From: AP-15 sp963775875
Lineage (GTDB): Bacteria; Pseudomonadota; Alphaproteobacteria; ATCC43930; CGMCC-115725
Length of the DNA: 64,000 nt
Assembly (NCBI GenBank): GCA_963775875.1
Contig: CAVZKP010000040.1
Location: 31,411-95,410, forward strand
Reading direction: 5' to 3'
The notes beneath the pieces are model-generated. The model searched no databases, had not been told where the DNA came from, and saw nothing but the letters and a program-made list of their open reading frames with translations. Positions 1-9,243 of the stretch are shown here, piece by piece (position 1 is the stretch's first letter; every line of letters starts with the position of its first letter). A program made the position numbers and the translations under genes.

Positions 1-19
1 ATGAACAATTTTTAATCTT

Positions 20-38
20 GCCGGCGAGCCTCGCCGGC
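20..38. other. inverted repeat downstream of bamD
   Basis: A self-complementary element lies just past the bamD stop: GCCGGCG (20-26) and CGCCGGC (32-38) around AGCCT. Read on the minus strand it is followed by AAGATTAAAAATTG rather than a T-tract, so it is not a standard intrinsic terminator. It may be a 3' stabilising hairpin or a weak terminator for bamD. Confidence 0.35.
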
Positions 39-64
39 TCATCCGCACGACGCGGGATCGGCGA

Positions 65-886
65 TCAGAACAAGCTGCCGATGGTCCGGCCGAGCCAGTT
101 TCGCGTTTGCGCGTCTGGCTCCTGGCTTCCCTTCAGCAGGGCATAGGCGTCGCCATACCACTCGCTGCCCGGATAATTGTAGCCGAGCACTGCGGCGTTG
201 CGTTTGGCCTCATTGGTTAAGCCCAGCGCCAGATCGCATTCGACCAGACGTTCGAGCGCTTCGGGGACATGGGTCGTCGTCTGATAATTGTCGATCACGC
301 GCTTGAAGCGGTTCATTGCCGCCAGGTATTGCTCGCGTCCGAGATAATAGCGGCCGATCTCCATTTCCTTGCCGGCCAGATGGTCACGGGTGAAGGCGAG
401 CTTCAGCTTGGCGTCGCGAGCATATCTGGTGTCGGGAAAGCGGCGGACCACGTCCTCGAGAGCCTTTAGCGCGAGTTCGGTGATCTTCTGGTCGCGACCG
501 ACATCGACGATCTGAACATAATACGATATCGCCTTCAGATAATAGGCGTAGTCGACGTCGCGGTTGCCCGGGTGAAGCTGGATAAAGCGGTCGGCGGCGA
601 TGATCGCCTCATTGTAATTCTCGGCCTCGTAAAGAGCGTAAGCCGCCATCAGCTGGCTCTTGGTCGCCCAGATAGAATAGGGATGCTGGCTCTCGACCTG
701 GTCGAAGGTCTTAGCCGCCTGCCCATAGCGTTCCTCGACCATTTCGTCCATCGCCTGATTGTACAGATCGTCGACCGGTTTTTCGATATAAGCATCCTTG
801 TTTGTGCTGCCGCAGGCAACGAGCCAGACGGTCAGCGCGGCGACCCCTAACCATCGGCAAAAGGACGACGGACGCATCAGCAACAC
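65..886 (-). CDS. bamD: outer membrane protein assembly factor BamD
   Basis: BamD is the TPR lipoprotein of the BAM complex that inserts beta-barrel proteins into the outer membrane. The 273-residue product starts with a short basic and hydrophobic signal and a lipobox ending LVAC, so the mature lipoprotein would begin at Cys25. Helical TPR-type repeats follow, for example LYNQAMDEM, YALYEAENYNEAIIAADRF and YLKAISYYVQI, as in the ComL/BamD family. The length is normal for the family. Translation could begin at residue 1 (MLLM) or at Met4; both keep the signal. It lies 88 bases after lpxC, the usual alphaproteobacterial order. Identification is firm; the exact start is not. Confidence 0.93.
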   Translation of the reverse strand: MLLMRPSSFCRWLGVAALTVWLVACGSTNKDAYIEKPVDDLYNQAMDEMVEERYGQAAKTFDQVESQHPYSIWATKSQLMAAYALYEAENYNEAIIAADRFIQLHPGNRDVDYAYYLKAISYYVQIVDVGRDQKITELALKALEDVVRRFPDTRYARDAKLKLAFTRDHLAGKEMEIGRYYLGREQYLAAMNRFKRVIDNYQTTTHVPEALERLVECDLALGLTNEAKRNAAVLGYNYPGSEWYGDAYALLKGSQEPDAQTRNWLGRTIGSLF

Positions 887-974
887 CCGGCAAGCCCCAA
901 CGATTTATGTCGGCTGTCGATTTATGTCTGCGGCGCGCTACAAGCGCAAGGCCGGCGAACCAATTACCCAGGGG

Positions 975-1904
975 TCACGCGAGAACCCGCTGCCTCGCGT
1001 CCCGCAGATCGAGCGCCGTAGGCCGGGATGCCAGAGCAGCATTCGTATAGGTCCAGGCCTCGGGGTCGGCAAACAGCGCCGCAAGCAACCGTCTGGTATG
1101 AGCGTGGCCCGAACGCACCCCGCGAAAATGGCCGATGATCGGTGCGCCGGCCAGGTAGAGGTCGCCGACGGCGTCGAGCATCTTGTGACGGACGAACTCG
1201 TCCTCATAGCGCAGACCGCCGCTGTTCATCACCCGGTCGCCGTTGACGACGATCACATTGTCGAGCGATCCGCCGCGCGCCAGGCCGGCTTCTCGCAGGC
1301 GAGCGACATCGTCGAGAAGGCCAAAAGTGCGCGCGCGGCTAAGCTCGGATTTGAAGATGCCGGGTTCGACGACGACGCTGATATCCTGCCGCCGAATCAA
1401 CGGGTTTTCGAAATCGATCTCAAAGCGCATCGAAAACCCGCGATCGGGCGAAAGCCCCGCCATGGCGCCGTCGGCGACGACGCTGACCGGTTTCAGCACC
1501 TCGATCGCGCGCCGCGGCGCGTCCTGCTCAACGACACCGGCGCATTCGATCAGAAAAACGAAGGGTGCCGCGCTGCCATCCATGATCGGCACCTCGGGTC
1601 CGTCGAGCTCGACAATCGCATTGTCGATCTCGGCGCCCGCCAGCGCCGCCATCAGATGCTCGACGGTCCCGACACTCGTTCCTTCGCCATCCGAAAGCAC
1701 GGTGCAACGCGCCGATTCGGCAACATTCGCCCAATTTGCCTGGATCTCGATCCCGGCATCGGTGCGGCGGAACACAATCCCCGTCCCCGGCGGCGCGGGC
1801 AGCAAACTCATCGCCACCCGAGAGCCCGAATGCAGACCGATTCCGCGGCAGCCGATTATAGTTTTGAGCGTTTGTTGCGGTAGTGCCGTGATTTCCCCCA
1901 ACAT
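975..1904 (-). CDS. lpxC: UDP-3-O-acyl-N-acetylglucosamine deacetylase
   Basis: LpxC removes the acetyl group from UDP-3-O-acyl-GlcNAc, the committed step of lipid A synthesis in the cytoplasm. The 309-residue protein has the family zinc ligands: His83 in TVEHLMAA, and His240 and Asp244 in HKMLDAVGD. The catalytic base Glu82 and the conserved His267 in the RSGHAH segment are also present. Length and N-terminus (a TLKTIIGCRGIGLHSG beta segment) match the family. It sits between ftsZ and bamD as in many alphaproteobacteria, after a gap of about 200 bases containing a strong hairpin, so it probably has its own promoter. Confidence 0.96.
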   Translation of the reverse strand: MLGEITALPQQTLKTIIGCRGIGLHSGSRVAMSLLPAPPGTGIVFRRTDAGIEIQANWANVAESARCTVLSDGEGTSVGTVEHLMAALAGAEIDNAIVELDGPEVPIMDGSAAPFVFLIECAGVVEQDAPRRAIEVLKPVSVVADGAMAGLSPDRGFSMRFEIDFENPLIRRQDISVVVEPGIFKSELSRARTFGLLDDVARLREAGLARGGSLDNVIVVNGDRVMNSGGLRYEDEFVRHKMLDAVGDLYLAGAPIIGHFRGVRSGHAHTRRLLAALFADPEAWTYTNAALASRPTALDLRDARQRVLA

Positions 1905-2054
1905 GCGACTGACTTCTCGAACACTAACCCCCGACCGATCGAAAGCTACCGGTGTAGATGGATTGCTTCAAATCACTCTTTGTTGCGAATTGTTACATCA
2001 AGACGGTGAAGAATGTCGCCCAGATCAGATACTTAGACGCGATTTCGCAACCGA

Positions 2055-2077
2055 CGCGGCAGCAGGGCGCTGCCGCG
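2055..2077 (-). terminator. perfect hairpin after ftsZ, probable transcript end
   Basis: CGCGGCAGC (2055-2063) and GCTGCCGCG (2069-2077) form a perfect 9-bp GC-rich stem with a 5-base loop, about 30 bases beyond the ftsZ stop on the minus strand. No T-tract follows on that strand (TCGGTTGCG), so it is a terminator-like or RNA-stabilising hairpin rather than a textbook intrinsic terminator. Confidence 0.45.
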
Positions 2078-2105
2078 ATCACGGTTGGGCGAAACTCGAC
2101 GCGGC

Positions 2106-3623
2106 TCAATTGGCCTGACGCCGCAAGAAGGCGGGAATGTCGAGCAGATCGTCCTCCTTTGCCCCCGGCCGATCTTCCGGCCCCAGCGGGGCGAGGCGAG
2201 GTTGCGCCGGTTTGATAGCGGGCGGGATCGGCTGGCGGGCGCCCCGCTCCGCCTCTGGCGGCGCCGAGCGGGCCCGGCCGACCCCGGTGACGCGTTCGAT
2301 CAAGCTCGGCACCCGGCCCTTCGGTTTTATCGCGGCATCGCGGGTCGGCGGCATCACCGGCACGGCCGGCTGGGTCAGCGGCACCGGCCGGGGCGGGCCG
2401 GGCTCGACCGGCTTTGGCGCGATAAAGGCGCCGCCGCGCATGGCAACGTTTTCGGCTGCCGCCGCCTCCTGCGGCACCGGCTCGCCATCGTGCTCGGCAC
2501 GGGCGCCGTCCCGGACGGCGTCGACCGTCGGCGCCGCCGCGTTCTGGGTCAGCACCGGCTGGGTATAGCCGCCCGAACTCGCCTCGCGCAGGGCCGGCGC
2601 CCCGGCGGTCTCGCGGTTGCTGACCAGGCTGATGGCCGGCCGCGCCTGGGCGAGCGCCTCGGCATCAATACCGGTGGCGACCACCGAGATTCGCATCTTG
2701 CCCGACAGGGTTTCATCAAAGGTCGAACCGAAGATGATGTTGGCGTCGGGATCGACTTCCTCGCGGATGCGATTGGCGGCTTCGTCGACCTCGAACAAGG
2801 TCATGTCGGGGCCACCGGTGATGTTGATCAGCACCCCCTTGGCGCCCTTCATCGACACGTCTTCGAGCAGCGGGTTCGAGATCGCGGCCTCGGCGGCGTC
2901 GATCGACCGGCGGTCGCCTTCAGCCTCTCCGGTGCCCATCATCGCCTTGCCCATCTCGCTCATCACCGTGCGGATGTCGGCAAAATCGAGATTGATCAAG
3001 CCGGGCATCACCATCAGGTCGGTGACGCCGCGCACGCCCGAATGCAGGACGTCATCCGCCATCTTGAAAGCGTCGGCAAAGGTCGTGCGATCATTGGCGA
3101 CGCGGAACAGATTCTGGTTCGGGATGATGATCAGGGTGTCGACGAATTTCTGCAGCTCCTCGATCCCGGCCTCGGCGATGCGCATGCGGTGGCTGCCCTC
3201 GAAATGAAAGGGCTTGGTGACGACGCCGATGGTCAGGATGCCCGATTCGCGGGCGATGCGGGCGATCACCGGCGCGCCGCCGGTGCCGGTGCCGCCGCCC
3301 ATTCCGGCGGTGATGAACACCATGTTGGAGCCCTGCATCGCCTCGACGATCTCGTCGAGCGCCTCCTCGGCGGCGGCGCGTCCGACATCGGGGCGCGATC
3401 CGGCGCCGAGCCCGCGGGTGACGCCGATCCCCAGCTGGATCTTGCTGTGAGCGGTCGATTGCTGCATCGCCTGCGCATCGGTGTTGCAGACGACGAACTC
3501 ACACCCGACCAAATTCGAGCGGATCATGTTGTTGACGGCGTTCCCCCCGGCGCCGCCCACCCCGACAACGGTGATTCGGGGCTTCATCTCCTGCTCGTCC
3601 CTGGGGATGCTCAGATTGATCAT
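2106..3623 (-). CDS. ftsZ: cell division protein FtsZ
   Basis: FtsZ is the tubulin-like GTPase that forms the Z ring at mid-cell. The ATG at 3623 is chosen because GGAGG lies five bases upstream (GGAGGACAC-ATG); the frame stays open further upstream but with no ribosome site. From this start the protein has 505 residues. It has an N-terminal VVGVGGAGGNAV nucleotide fold and the tubulin signature GGGTGTG at 109-115. A long proline- and alanine-rich disordered linker covers roughly residues 320-490, and the C-terminal peptide DIPAFLRRQ binds FtsA and other partners. A long linker is typical of alphaproteobacteria. The gene follows ftsA after about 130 bases containing a leader hairpin. Confidence 0.97.
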   Translation of the reverse strand: MINLSIPRDEQEMKPRITVVGVGGAGGNAVNNMIRSNLVGCEFVVCNTDAQAMQQSTAHSKIQLGIGVTRGLGAGSRPDVGRAAAEEALDEIVEAMQGSNMVFITAGMGGGTGTGGAPVIARIARESGILTIGVVTKPFHFEGSHRMRIAEAGIEELQKFVDTLIIIPNQNLFRVANDRTTFADAFKMADDVLHSGVRGVTDLMVMPGLINLDFADIRTVMSEMGKAMMGTGEAEGDRRSIDAAEAAISNPLLEDVSMKGAKGVLINITGGPDMTLFEVDEAANRIREEVDPDANIIFGSTFDETLSGKMRISVVATGIDAEALAQARPAISLVSNRETAGAPALREASSGGYTQPVLTQNAAAPTVDAVRDGARAEHDGEPVPQEAAAAENVAMRGGAFIAPKPVEPGPPRPVPLTQPAVPVMPPTRDAAIKPKGRVPSLIERVTGVGRARSAPPEAERGARQPIPPAIKPAQPRLAPLGPEDRPGAKEDDLLDIPAFLRRQAN

Positions 3624-3654
3624 GTGTCCTCCACTGCTGCGCCGCTCGATCATG

Positions 3655-3684
3655 CCCGGACGGGTCCGGGCTCCCCCTTTTTTT
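3655..3684. promoter_or_regulatory. hairpin plus homopolymer in the ftsZ leader
   Basis: CCCGGA (3655-3660) and TCCGGG (3665-3670) form a short stem. On the plus strand it is followed by CTCCCCC and a run of seven T (3678-3684). On the minus strand, the ftsZ sense, this reads as an A7 run followed by a hairpin in the 5' leader, 31-61 bases before the ftsZ start. It could affect leader folding. A plus-strand terminator is unlikely because seven bases separate stem and T-run. Confidence 0.25.
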
Positions 3685-3753
3685 GCCGACATCGATCTAA
3701 CCGGTTTTACCCCGCATCGGTAGCCGGACCGGCATCAAAACGACAATTTGCGG

Positions 3754-5106
3754 TCAGATGTTCTCCCGCAGCCAATTTCCCAATCGACCAAAGATCCCGT
3801 TCGGCGGCGCGGCCGGCGCGCGCCCGGCTCGCGGCGCCTCGGCGCGCTCCGACATGGCGAAATGGAGAAGCCCGACAGCGGCCGAAAACGCCGGCCCGCC
3901 GGTCGCTTCGGCGAGGCCGTCGACCCGTAGCGGGCGCCCAATCCGAACCTGCTTGTCGAGGATCAAACCGGCAAATTCGCGCGTGCCGTGCAGTTGACAG
4001 GCCCCGCCGGTCAGCACCACGCGGCGCCCGGCGACCTTGTCGAACCCGCTCGCTTCGAGCCGGTTGCGCACCAGCTCGAAGGTCTCCTCGATGCGCGGCG
4101 CGATAATGCCGACGAGAAAGGATTTCGGCACGTGATTGACATGCCCTTCTTCCTCCTCGCCGATCTGCGGCACCGCGATCATCTCGCGCTCGTCGGTGCT
4201 GGCGGAAATCGCGGTGCCGAACAACGTCTTCATCCGCTCGGCATGGGCCACCGGGGTCGACAGCCCGCGGGCGATGTCGTTGGTCACGTGACCGCCGCCG
4301 ACCGGCACCGAATCGGCAAAAATCAGATTGCCGTCAAAAAACACCCCGATCGTCGTCGTCCCGCCGCCCATGTCGATCACCGTCACCCCGAGGCCGATCT
4401 CGTCCTCGACCAGGCACGAGAGCCCGGCGGCGTAGGGGCTGACGACCAGCGCCTCGACGTCGAGGTGCGAGCGCCCGATCGCCGCGCTGTGATTGCGCAC
4501 CCCGGCGGCTGCAGCGGTCACCATGTTCATGTTGACGCCGAGCCGCTCGCCATACATGCCGCGCGGGTCGCGAATGCCGCGGCTCTCGTCGATCGAGAAC
4601 CCGACCGGCACCGAGTGAATGATCTGGCGGTCGCCAGGCTCGCGCAGCAGATAGCCCTGATCGAGCACGCGCTGCAATTCGACCTCGCCGACCTCGCGCC
4701 CGGCAATGCCGATCTCGGCCTTGACGATGCGCGAGGCTGAGAACCCGCCCGACAGATTGGTCACCACCTGCTCGATGGTTTCCTTGGCCATTTCCTCGGC
4801 TGCGTGCACCGCGTTGACGATCGAGGTTCCGGCCGCTTCGAGATCGACGATCGTGCCGTTGCGCAGGCCGCGCGAGATTTGGTGTCCGATGCCGACGACC
4901 TGCGGCTTGTCGGGCTCGACCCGGGCGATGAAGCAGCACACCTTGGTGGTGCCGATATCGAGCGCGGCGACCAGGCTGCCATGCGGCCGATGACGTGGTT
5001 TGGGCGGTCGCACCACCCGCCGCGGCTTGCCCTTGGCGCGCTTGGCGGCTGGCGCGGCCTCCCTGGGATCGGTTTCGCGCGTCCGCACCTCGTCGATCGC
5101 GGTCAT
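3754..5106 (-). CDS. ftsA: cell division protein FtsA
   Basis: FtsA is the actin-like ATPase that tethers FtsZ filaments to the inner membrane and recruits later division proteins. The ATG at 5106 overlaps the ftsQ stop (ATGA) and gives 450 residues. An alphaproteobacterial basic N-terminal extension precedes the actin fold: phosphate-1 loop VAALDIGTTKVCCFIA, SHS2 domain around the NLSGGFSASRI region, and phosphate-2 loop VIDMGGGTTTIGVF. The C-terminus FGRLGNWLRENI is the amphipathic membrane-targeting helix. The frame is open upstream of the chosen ATG, but coupling to ftsQ favours this start. Confidence 0.95.
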   Translation of the reverse strand: MTAIDEVRTRETDPREAAPAAKRAKGKPRRVVRPPKPRHRPHGSLVAALDIGTTKVCCFIARVEPDKPQVVGIGHQISRGLRNGTIVDLEAAGTSIVNAVHAAEEMAKETIEQVVTNLSGGFSASRIVKAEIGIAGREVGEVELQRVLDQGYLLREPGDRQIIHSVPVGFSIDESRGIRDPRGMYGERLGVNMNMVTAAAAGVRNHSAAIGRSHLDVEALVVSPYAAGLSCLVEDEIGLGVTVIDMGGGTTTIGVFFDGNLIFADSVPVGGGHVTNDIARGLSTPVAHAERMKTLFGTAISASTDEREMIAVPQIGEEEEGHVNHVPKSFLVGIIAPRIEETFELVRNRLEASGFDKVAGRRVVLTGGACQLHGTREFAGLILDKQVRIGRPLRVDGLAEATGGPAFSAAVGLLHFAMSERAEAPRAGRAPAAPPNGIFGRLGNWLRENI

Positions 5107-5952
5107 GTATTCTTCGCCGGCAGGCGTCCTTTCTTGGCTATCGGAGCTTCCTTTGGCGGCTCCGGGGCGACGCGCACCACCAATCGGTCGGGCAGACGCA
5201 TGTCGATCGCCTGGACGTTGCGCTGAAGGATGGCGCTCGAGCGTTGCAGGCGGGCGAGATCGGCCCATGCCGCCGCCGGGTCGTCGGCGGGCAGTAGAAC
5301 ATCGATGGTATGATCGATGCGCAGGTTCCAGCGCCGGTCGCCGACCAGCACCGCCGCGGTGACGCGCGGCGCCAAATCGGGTTCGTTCGCCAGCATTTTC
5401 AGTAGCTCGGCCGCATGGCTAGCGGCGTTCTCGCCGACTATTAGCGGCAATTTGGCGAAGCGGTCGAGCCGGGTGACCGGGATTACCGCGCCGGTGCGGT
5501 CGATCAGCTCGATCTTGCCGGCGTGCTGCCACAAGGCCAGCGGTTGGCGCTCGACGAGGCGCACATAAAGCGTTTGGGGAAGACGGCGCTCGATCAACGC
5601 TGAGCTGACCCAGGGCAGGGCTTCGAGCTGCTGCTTCGCGCGGACCGGGTCGACCGCCAGGATCGGGGTGCCGAGCTGGGCGCCGAGCGCGGCGAGAATC
5701 GTCTCGCGATCGGTCGTCTGGCGCCCCTCGACCCGGATGTCGGCGACCCGCAAACCCAGCGCCGCGGTGGCGCCGAGCAGGCGGGTCGAGACGTTGTGGA
5801 GGACGGACTGGCCCAGCGGCGAGCGGCTGAACCCGGCCGCGCCGACAACCGCGCCGGCCAGGATGGCGGGGATGCCGAGCCACCAGCACGAGTCGACGCA
5901 ACCGCCCGGTCCAGCCGCGGCGGCGCCGCGCCGCCGCCGTCGCGGCGCTCAC
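5103..5952 (-). CDS. ftsQ: cell division protein FtsQ, apparent N-terminal frameshift
   Basis: FtsQ is the bitopic scaffold of the FtsQLB divisome complex. The periplasmic part is clear in one frame: a POTRA domain starting VADIRVEGRQTT, then the FtsQ domain to the stop overlapping ftsA. Upstream in that frame lie a hydrophobic segment (CWWLGIPAILAGAVVG) and then the ddl stop, with no ATG, GTG or TTG before the segment. The natural coupled start, GTG at 5952 overlapping the ddl stop (GTGA), is in another frame and encodes the expected basic cytoplasmic tail (ARRRRGWTGRLRR). A +1 shift between about 5905 and 5880 would join the two. Since ftsQ is normally essential, an indel error is the likeliest explanation; a TTG start at 5753 would leave out the membrane anchor. 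Confidence 0.8.
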
Positions 5953-6869
5953 CCCTCGCATGCCGCGTTCTCCACGATCCAGACCACCAATTCATCGAAG
6001 CCGATCCCGACATGGCGGGCGATGTCCGGCACCAGCGAGGTCGGGGTCATCCCCGGCTGGGTGTTGACCTCCAGCAGATAGAGCCGGCCGCCGCCCTCCG
6101 GCGTGTCGTCATAGCGCAGGTCGGCCCGGCTGACACCACGGCAACCAAGCGCGCGATGTGCCCGCAACGAGATGTCCAGCGCCTCCTCGTAGGCGTCGTG
6201 CGGGATCGGCGCCGGCACCAGGTGAGTGGAGCCGCCCTCGGCATATTTGGCGGTGTAGTCGTAGAACCCGCCGCGCGGCACGATCTCGCAGACCCCGAGC
6301 GCGCGGTCGCCCATCACCGCCACGGTCAGCTCGCGGCCGGGAACAAAGCGCTCGACCATGATTTCGCAACCAAAGCGCCAGCCCAGCACCTCCTCGCGCC
6401 AGGAATTGTCGCCGATCCGGACGATGCGCACGCCGACGCTCGACCCCTGATTGGTCGGCTTGACGACAAAGGGCGCCGGCGGCACGTCACACCGGGCGAG
6501 TTCTTCAGGAGTGGCGACGATATCCTCGGCGACCGGCAGGCAAGCGGCGCGAAAGACCGCCTTCGCCGTCGGCTTGTGCATCGCCAGAGCCGAAGCGAGC
6601 ACGCCCGAATGGGTGTAGGGGATCGCCAGCATCTCAAACACCGCCTGCAGCGTCCCGTCTTCGCCGCCGACCCCATGCAAGGCATTGAAGATTACGTCGG
6701 GGCGCGGCTCGAGCGCACGCAGCAAGTCTGGCAAATCGCGGCCGACATCGATCGCCCTGAGCCGATAGCCGCAATCGGCGAGCGCCTTGGCGCATTCGCG
6801 ACCGCTCGACAGCGAGACCTCGCGCTCGGGCGACCAGCCTCCCATCAGCAATGCTACGTTCTTGCTCAC
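5949..6869 (-). CDS. ddl: D-alanine--D-alanine ligase
   Basis: This ATP-grasp enzyme joins two D-Ala molecules for the peptidoglycan stem peptide. The GTG at 6869 overlaps the murB stop (GTGA) and gives 306 residues, the normal family length. The start VALLMGGWSPEREVSLSSG is the Ddl N-terminal signature. FVVKPTNQGSSVGV is the ATP-grasp lysine and Ser-Val loop, and LLEVNTQPGMTPTSLVP carries the metal-binding Glu/Asn and the C-terminal Ddl signature. It sits in its usual place between murB and ftsQ. Confidence 0.95.
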   Translation of the reverse strand: MSKNVALLMGGWSPEREVSLSSGRECAKALADCGYRLRAIDVGRDLPDLLRALEPRPDVIFNALHGVGGEDGTLQAVFEMLAIPYTHSGVLASALAMHKPTAKAVFRAACLPVAEDIVATPEELARCDVPPAPFVVKPTNQGSSVGVRIVRIGDNSWREEVLGWRFGCEIMVERFVPGRELTVAVMGDRALGVCEIVPRGGFYDYTAKYAEGGSTHLVPAPIPHDAYEEALDISLRAHRALGCRGVSRADLRYDDTPEGGGRLYLLEVNTQPGMTPTSLVPDIARHVGIGFDELVVWIVENAACEG

Positions 6870-7822
6870 CGTTTCGGCGCTCCTTCGGCAATCGGCTCGA
6901 TGCCCGAGAGCGGACGACCGACGCGGCGGATTTCCCATTCGAGCGCGACACCGGCCGTCTCGTAAACCCGGCGTCGCACCTCCTCGCCCAACGCTTCGAG
7001 ATCGGTGGCGGTGGCATTGCCGGTGTTGATCAGAAAGTTCGTATGTTGCGGCGACACGATCGCGCCGCCGCGAACCAGGCCGCGGCAACCGGCAGCATCG
7101 ATCAGCCGCCAGGCGCTGTCGTCCGGCGGGTTTCTGAAGGTCGAACCGCCGGTACGGGCGCGGATCGGCTGCGAGGCCTCGCGCGCAGCTCTGATCTCGG
7201 CGATCTGCCGGGCGATCGCAGCAGGATCGCCCTCGCCGCCGCGCAGCCGAGCTTCGAGGAAGATCCAGTCGGGGTCGACCGCGCAATGGCGGTAGGAAAA
7301 TCCCATCGCCGCACTGTCGATTGCGTGGCTGCCACCACCGCGATCGAGCGCGATCGCCGAAACCAGCACATCCTCGATCTCGCGCCCATAGGCGCCGGCG
7401 TTCATCCGCAGCCCGCCGCCCAAGGTCCCGGGGATGCCGGAGAGAAATTCCATCCCGGCGATCCCGGCCTCGGCTGCGAACAGCGCGATGTTGAGATGGA
7501 GTGCCCCGGCACCGGCCACGATCTCCCGCCCTTCGATGGCGAGGTCGGCAAATCTCCGGCCGAGCCGGATAATGACGCCGGAAATCCCGCCGTCGCGGAC
7601 CAGGAGATTGGCGCCGCCGCCGATCACCGTCACCGGAATATCCCGCGGCAGCGCGGCCAGGAAGGCGACGAGGTCTTCGCGGTCATCCGGCCGATACAGC
7701 ATTTCCGCCGGTCCGCCGACGCCAAACCAGGTCTGCCGCCCGATCGGTGCGTTTTCGATCAGCCGGCCTCGGCTGTCGGGGAGCCAGTCCATCGGCGGCG
7801 CTTGTCTGCGCGGGGCGATCAT
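6866..7822 (-). CDS. murB: UDP-N-acetylenolpyruvoylglucosamine reductase
   Basis: MurB uses FAD and NADPH to reduce UDP-GlcNAc-enolpyruvate to UDP-MurNAc in the cytoplasm. The ATG at 7822 overlaps the murC stop (ATGA), giving 318 residues. The FAD-binding segment TVIGGGANLLVRDGG and the FLSGIPGTLGGGLRMNAGAYG motif are present. The serine that protonates the intermediate lies in the TGGSTFRNP segment, as in type II MurB proteins, which lack the extra insertion of the enterobacterial enzyme. It is coupled to both neighbours by 4-base overlaps. Confidence 0.95.
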   Translation of the reverse strand: MIAPRRQAPPMDWLPDSRGRLIENAPIGRQTWFGVGGPAEMLYRPDDREDLVAFLAALPRDIPVTVIGGGANLLVRDGGISGVIIRLGRRFADLAIEGREIVAGAGALHLNIALFAAEAGIAGMEFLSGIPGTLGGGLRMNAGAYGREIEDVLVSAIALDRGGGSHAIDSAAMGFSYRHCAVDPDWIFLEARLRGGEGDPAAIARQIAEIRAAREASQPIRARTGGSTFRNPPDDSAWRLIDAAGCRGLVRGGAIVSPQHTNFLINTGNATATDLEALGEEVRRRVYETAGVALEWEIRRVGRPLSGIEPIAEGAPKR

Positions 7823-9243
7823 CCGGCACGGCTCCGCCGCGCCAGCGCCGCGAGATCGCCGGGCAGGCTGTTGGCCCAGCCGGTGATCGAGCCGGCGCCG
7901 AGGCACACCACCATGTCGCCAGGCCGGGCCAATTCGGCGATCAGCGGCGCCAAATTTCCGCGATCGGCGAGGGCGCGGACGTTGCGATGCCCGTGCTCGA
8001 TCAGCCCGGCGACCATCGCGTCCCTGGTCACGCCCTCGATCGGCGCCTCGCCGGCGGCATAGATGTCGGCGACGAGAACAATGTCGGCGTCGTTGAAGCA
8101 GGTGCAGAAATCGTCGAACAAATGCGACACGCGGCTGTAGCGGTGGGGCTGCACGACCGCGACCACCTTGCCGGCCACGATCGCCCGCGCCGCCTTCAGC
8201 ACCGCTGCGATCTCGACCGGATGATGGCCGTAATCATCGATCACGCTGACCCCGTTCCACTCGCCGGTCTTGGTGAAGCGGCGTTTGACCCCCTTGAAAT
8301 TGCGCAGGGCTGCGCGCAGCGCGTCGTCGCCGAGCCCGAGCGCCTCGCCGACTGCTGCCGCGGCCAGCGAATTCTGCACATTGTGCCGGCCGAACATCGG
8401 CAGGAACAGGTTGGGGATCGTGCGCCCGCGCTCGGCCAAGGCATCCGATATGACGATGTCGTAGCGCGCCCCATCCCGCCCGAGCCGGAGGTCGACCGCG
8501 CGGATATCGGCTTGCGGGCTCATCCCATAAGTCAATACCCGGCGATCCGACAGTTTGGGGATCATGCCCTGCACCACCGGGTGGTCGATGCACAACGCCG
8601 CGAAGCCGTAGAACGGGATGTTGCCGACAAAGGTCTCGAAGGCCTGGCGCAATGCCTCGAACCCGCCATAAAAGTCGAGGTGCTCGGGATCGATATTGGT
8701 AACGATCGCGACCGTCGCCGGCAGCCGGGTAAAGGTGCCGTCGCTTTCATCCGCCTCGACCACCATCCAATCGCCGGCGCCGAGCCTGGTGTTGGTGCCG
8801 TAAGCGTTGATGATGCCGCCATTGATTACGGTCGGATCGAGCTGGGCGGCTTCGAGCAGCGCGCCGATCAGCGAGGTCGTCGTCGTCTTGCCGTGCGTGC
8901 CGGCGATCGCCAGCGACCATTTAAGCCGCATCAACTCGCCCAGCATCTCGGCGCGCCGCACCACCGGCAGGCGCCGCGAGCGGGCCGCGACGACCTCGGG
9001 ATTGTCGGACCCGACCGCCGAGGAGATCACGACGACCTCGGCCGCCCCGAGATTCTCCGCGGCGTGTCCGACCGCGACCGGGATGCCGAGCTCGATCAAG
9101 CGGCGCACATTGGCGCCGTCGGCGACGTCGCTGCCCTGCACCCGATAGCCGAGATTGTGCAGAACCTCGGCGATGCCGCTCATGCCGATGCCGCCGATGC
9201 CGACAAAATGCAGCGGTCCGATGGTCAGCGGCAGCGCTCTCAT
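7819..9243 (-). CDS. murC: UDP-N-acetylmuramate--L-alanine ligase
   Basis: MurC adds L-Ala, the first stem residue, to UDP-MurNAc using ATP. The ATG at 9243 overlaps the murG stop (ATGA) and gives 474 residues. It begins with the N-terminal Rossmann motif LHFVGIGGIGMSGIAEVL. The Mur-ligase P-loop GTHGKTTTTSLIGALL is central, and the DDYGHHPVEI motif of the C-terminal domain is intact. All three Mur ligase domains are present. Its product is the substrate of whichever glutamate ligase the cell uses, which here appears to be the distant murD2. Confidence 0.96.
   Translation of the reverse strand: MRALPLTIGPLHFVGIGGIGMSGIAEVLHNLGYRVQGSDVADGANVRRLIELGIPVAVGHAAENLGAAEVVVISSAVGSDNPEVVAARSRRLPVVRRAEMLGELMRLKWSLAIAGTHGKTTTTSLIGALLEAAQLDPTVINGGIINAYGTNTRLGAGDWMVVEADESDGTFTRLPATVAIVTNIDPEHLDFYGGFEALRQAFETFVGNIPFYGFAALCIDHPVVQGMIPKLSDRRVLTYGMSPQADIRAVDLRLGRDGARYDIVISDALAERGRTIPNLFLPMFGRHNVQNSLAAAAVGEALGLGDDALRAALRNFKGVKRRFTKTGEWNGVSVIDDYGHHPVEIAAVLKAARAIVAGKVVAVVQPHRYSRVSHLFDDFCTCFNDADIVLVADIYAAGEAPIEGVTRDAMVAGLIEHGHRNVRALADRGNLAPLIAELARPGDMVVCLGAGSITGWANSLPGDLAALARRSRAG

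Noticed and set aside
798..1883. Plus-strand open frame of 361 codons opposite lpxC
   Set aside because: Shadow of lpxC; no recognisable domain.
2085..4106. Long plus-strand open frame of 673 codons opposite ftsZ and ftsA
   Set aside because: It is the antisense shadow of two certain genes in GC-rich DNA; its Arg/Gly/Asp-rich translation has no family features or ribosome site.
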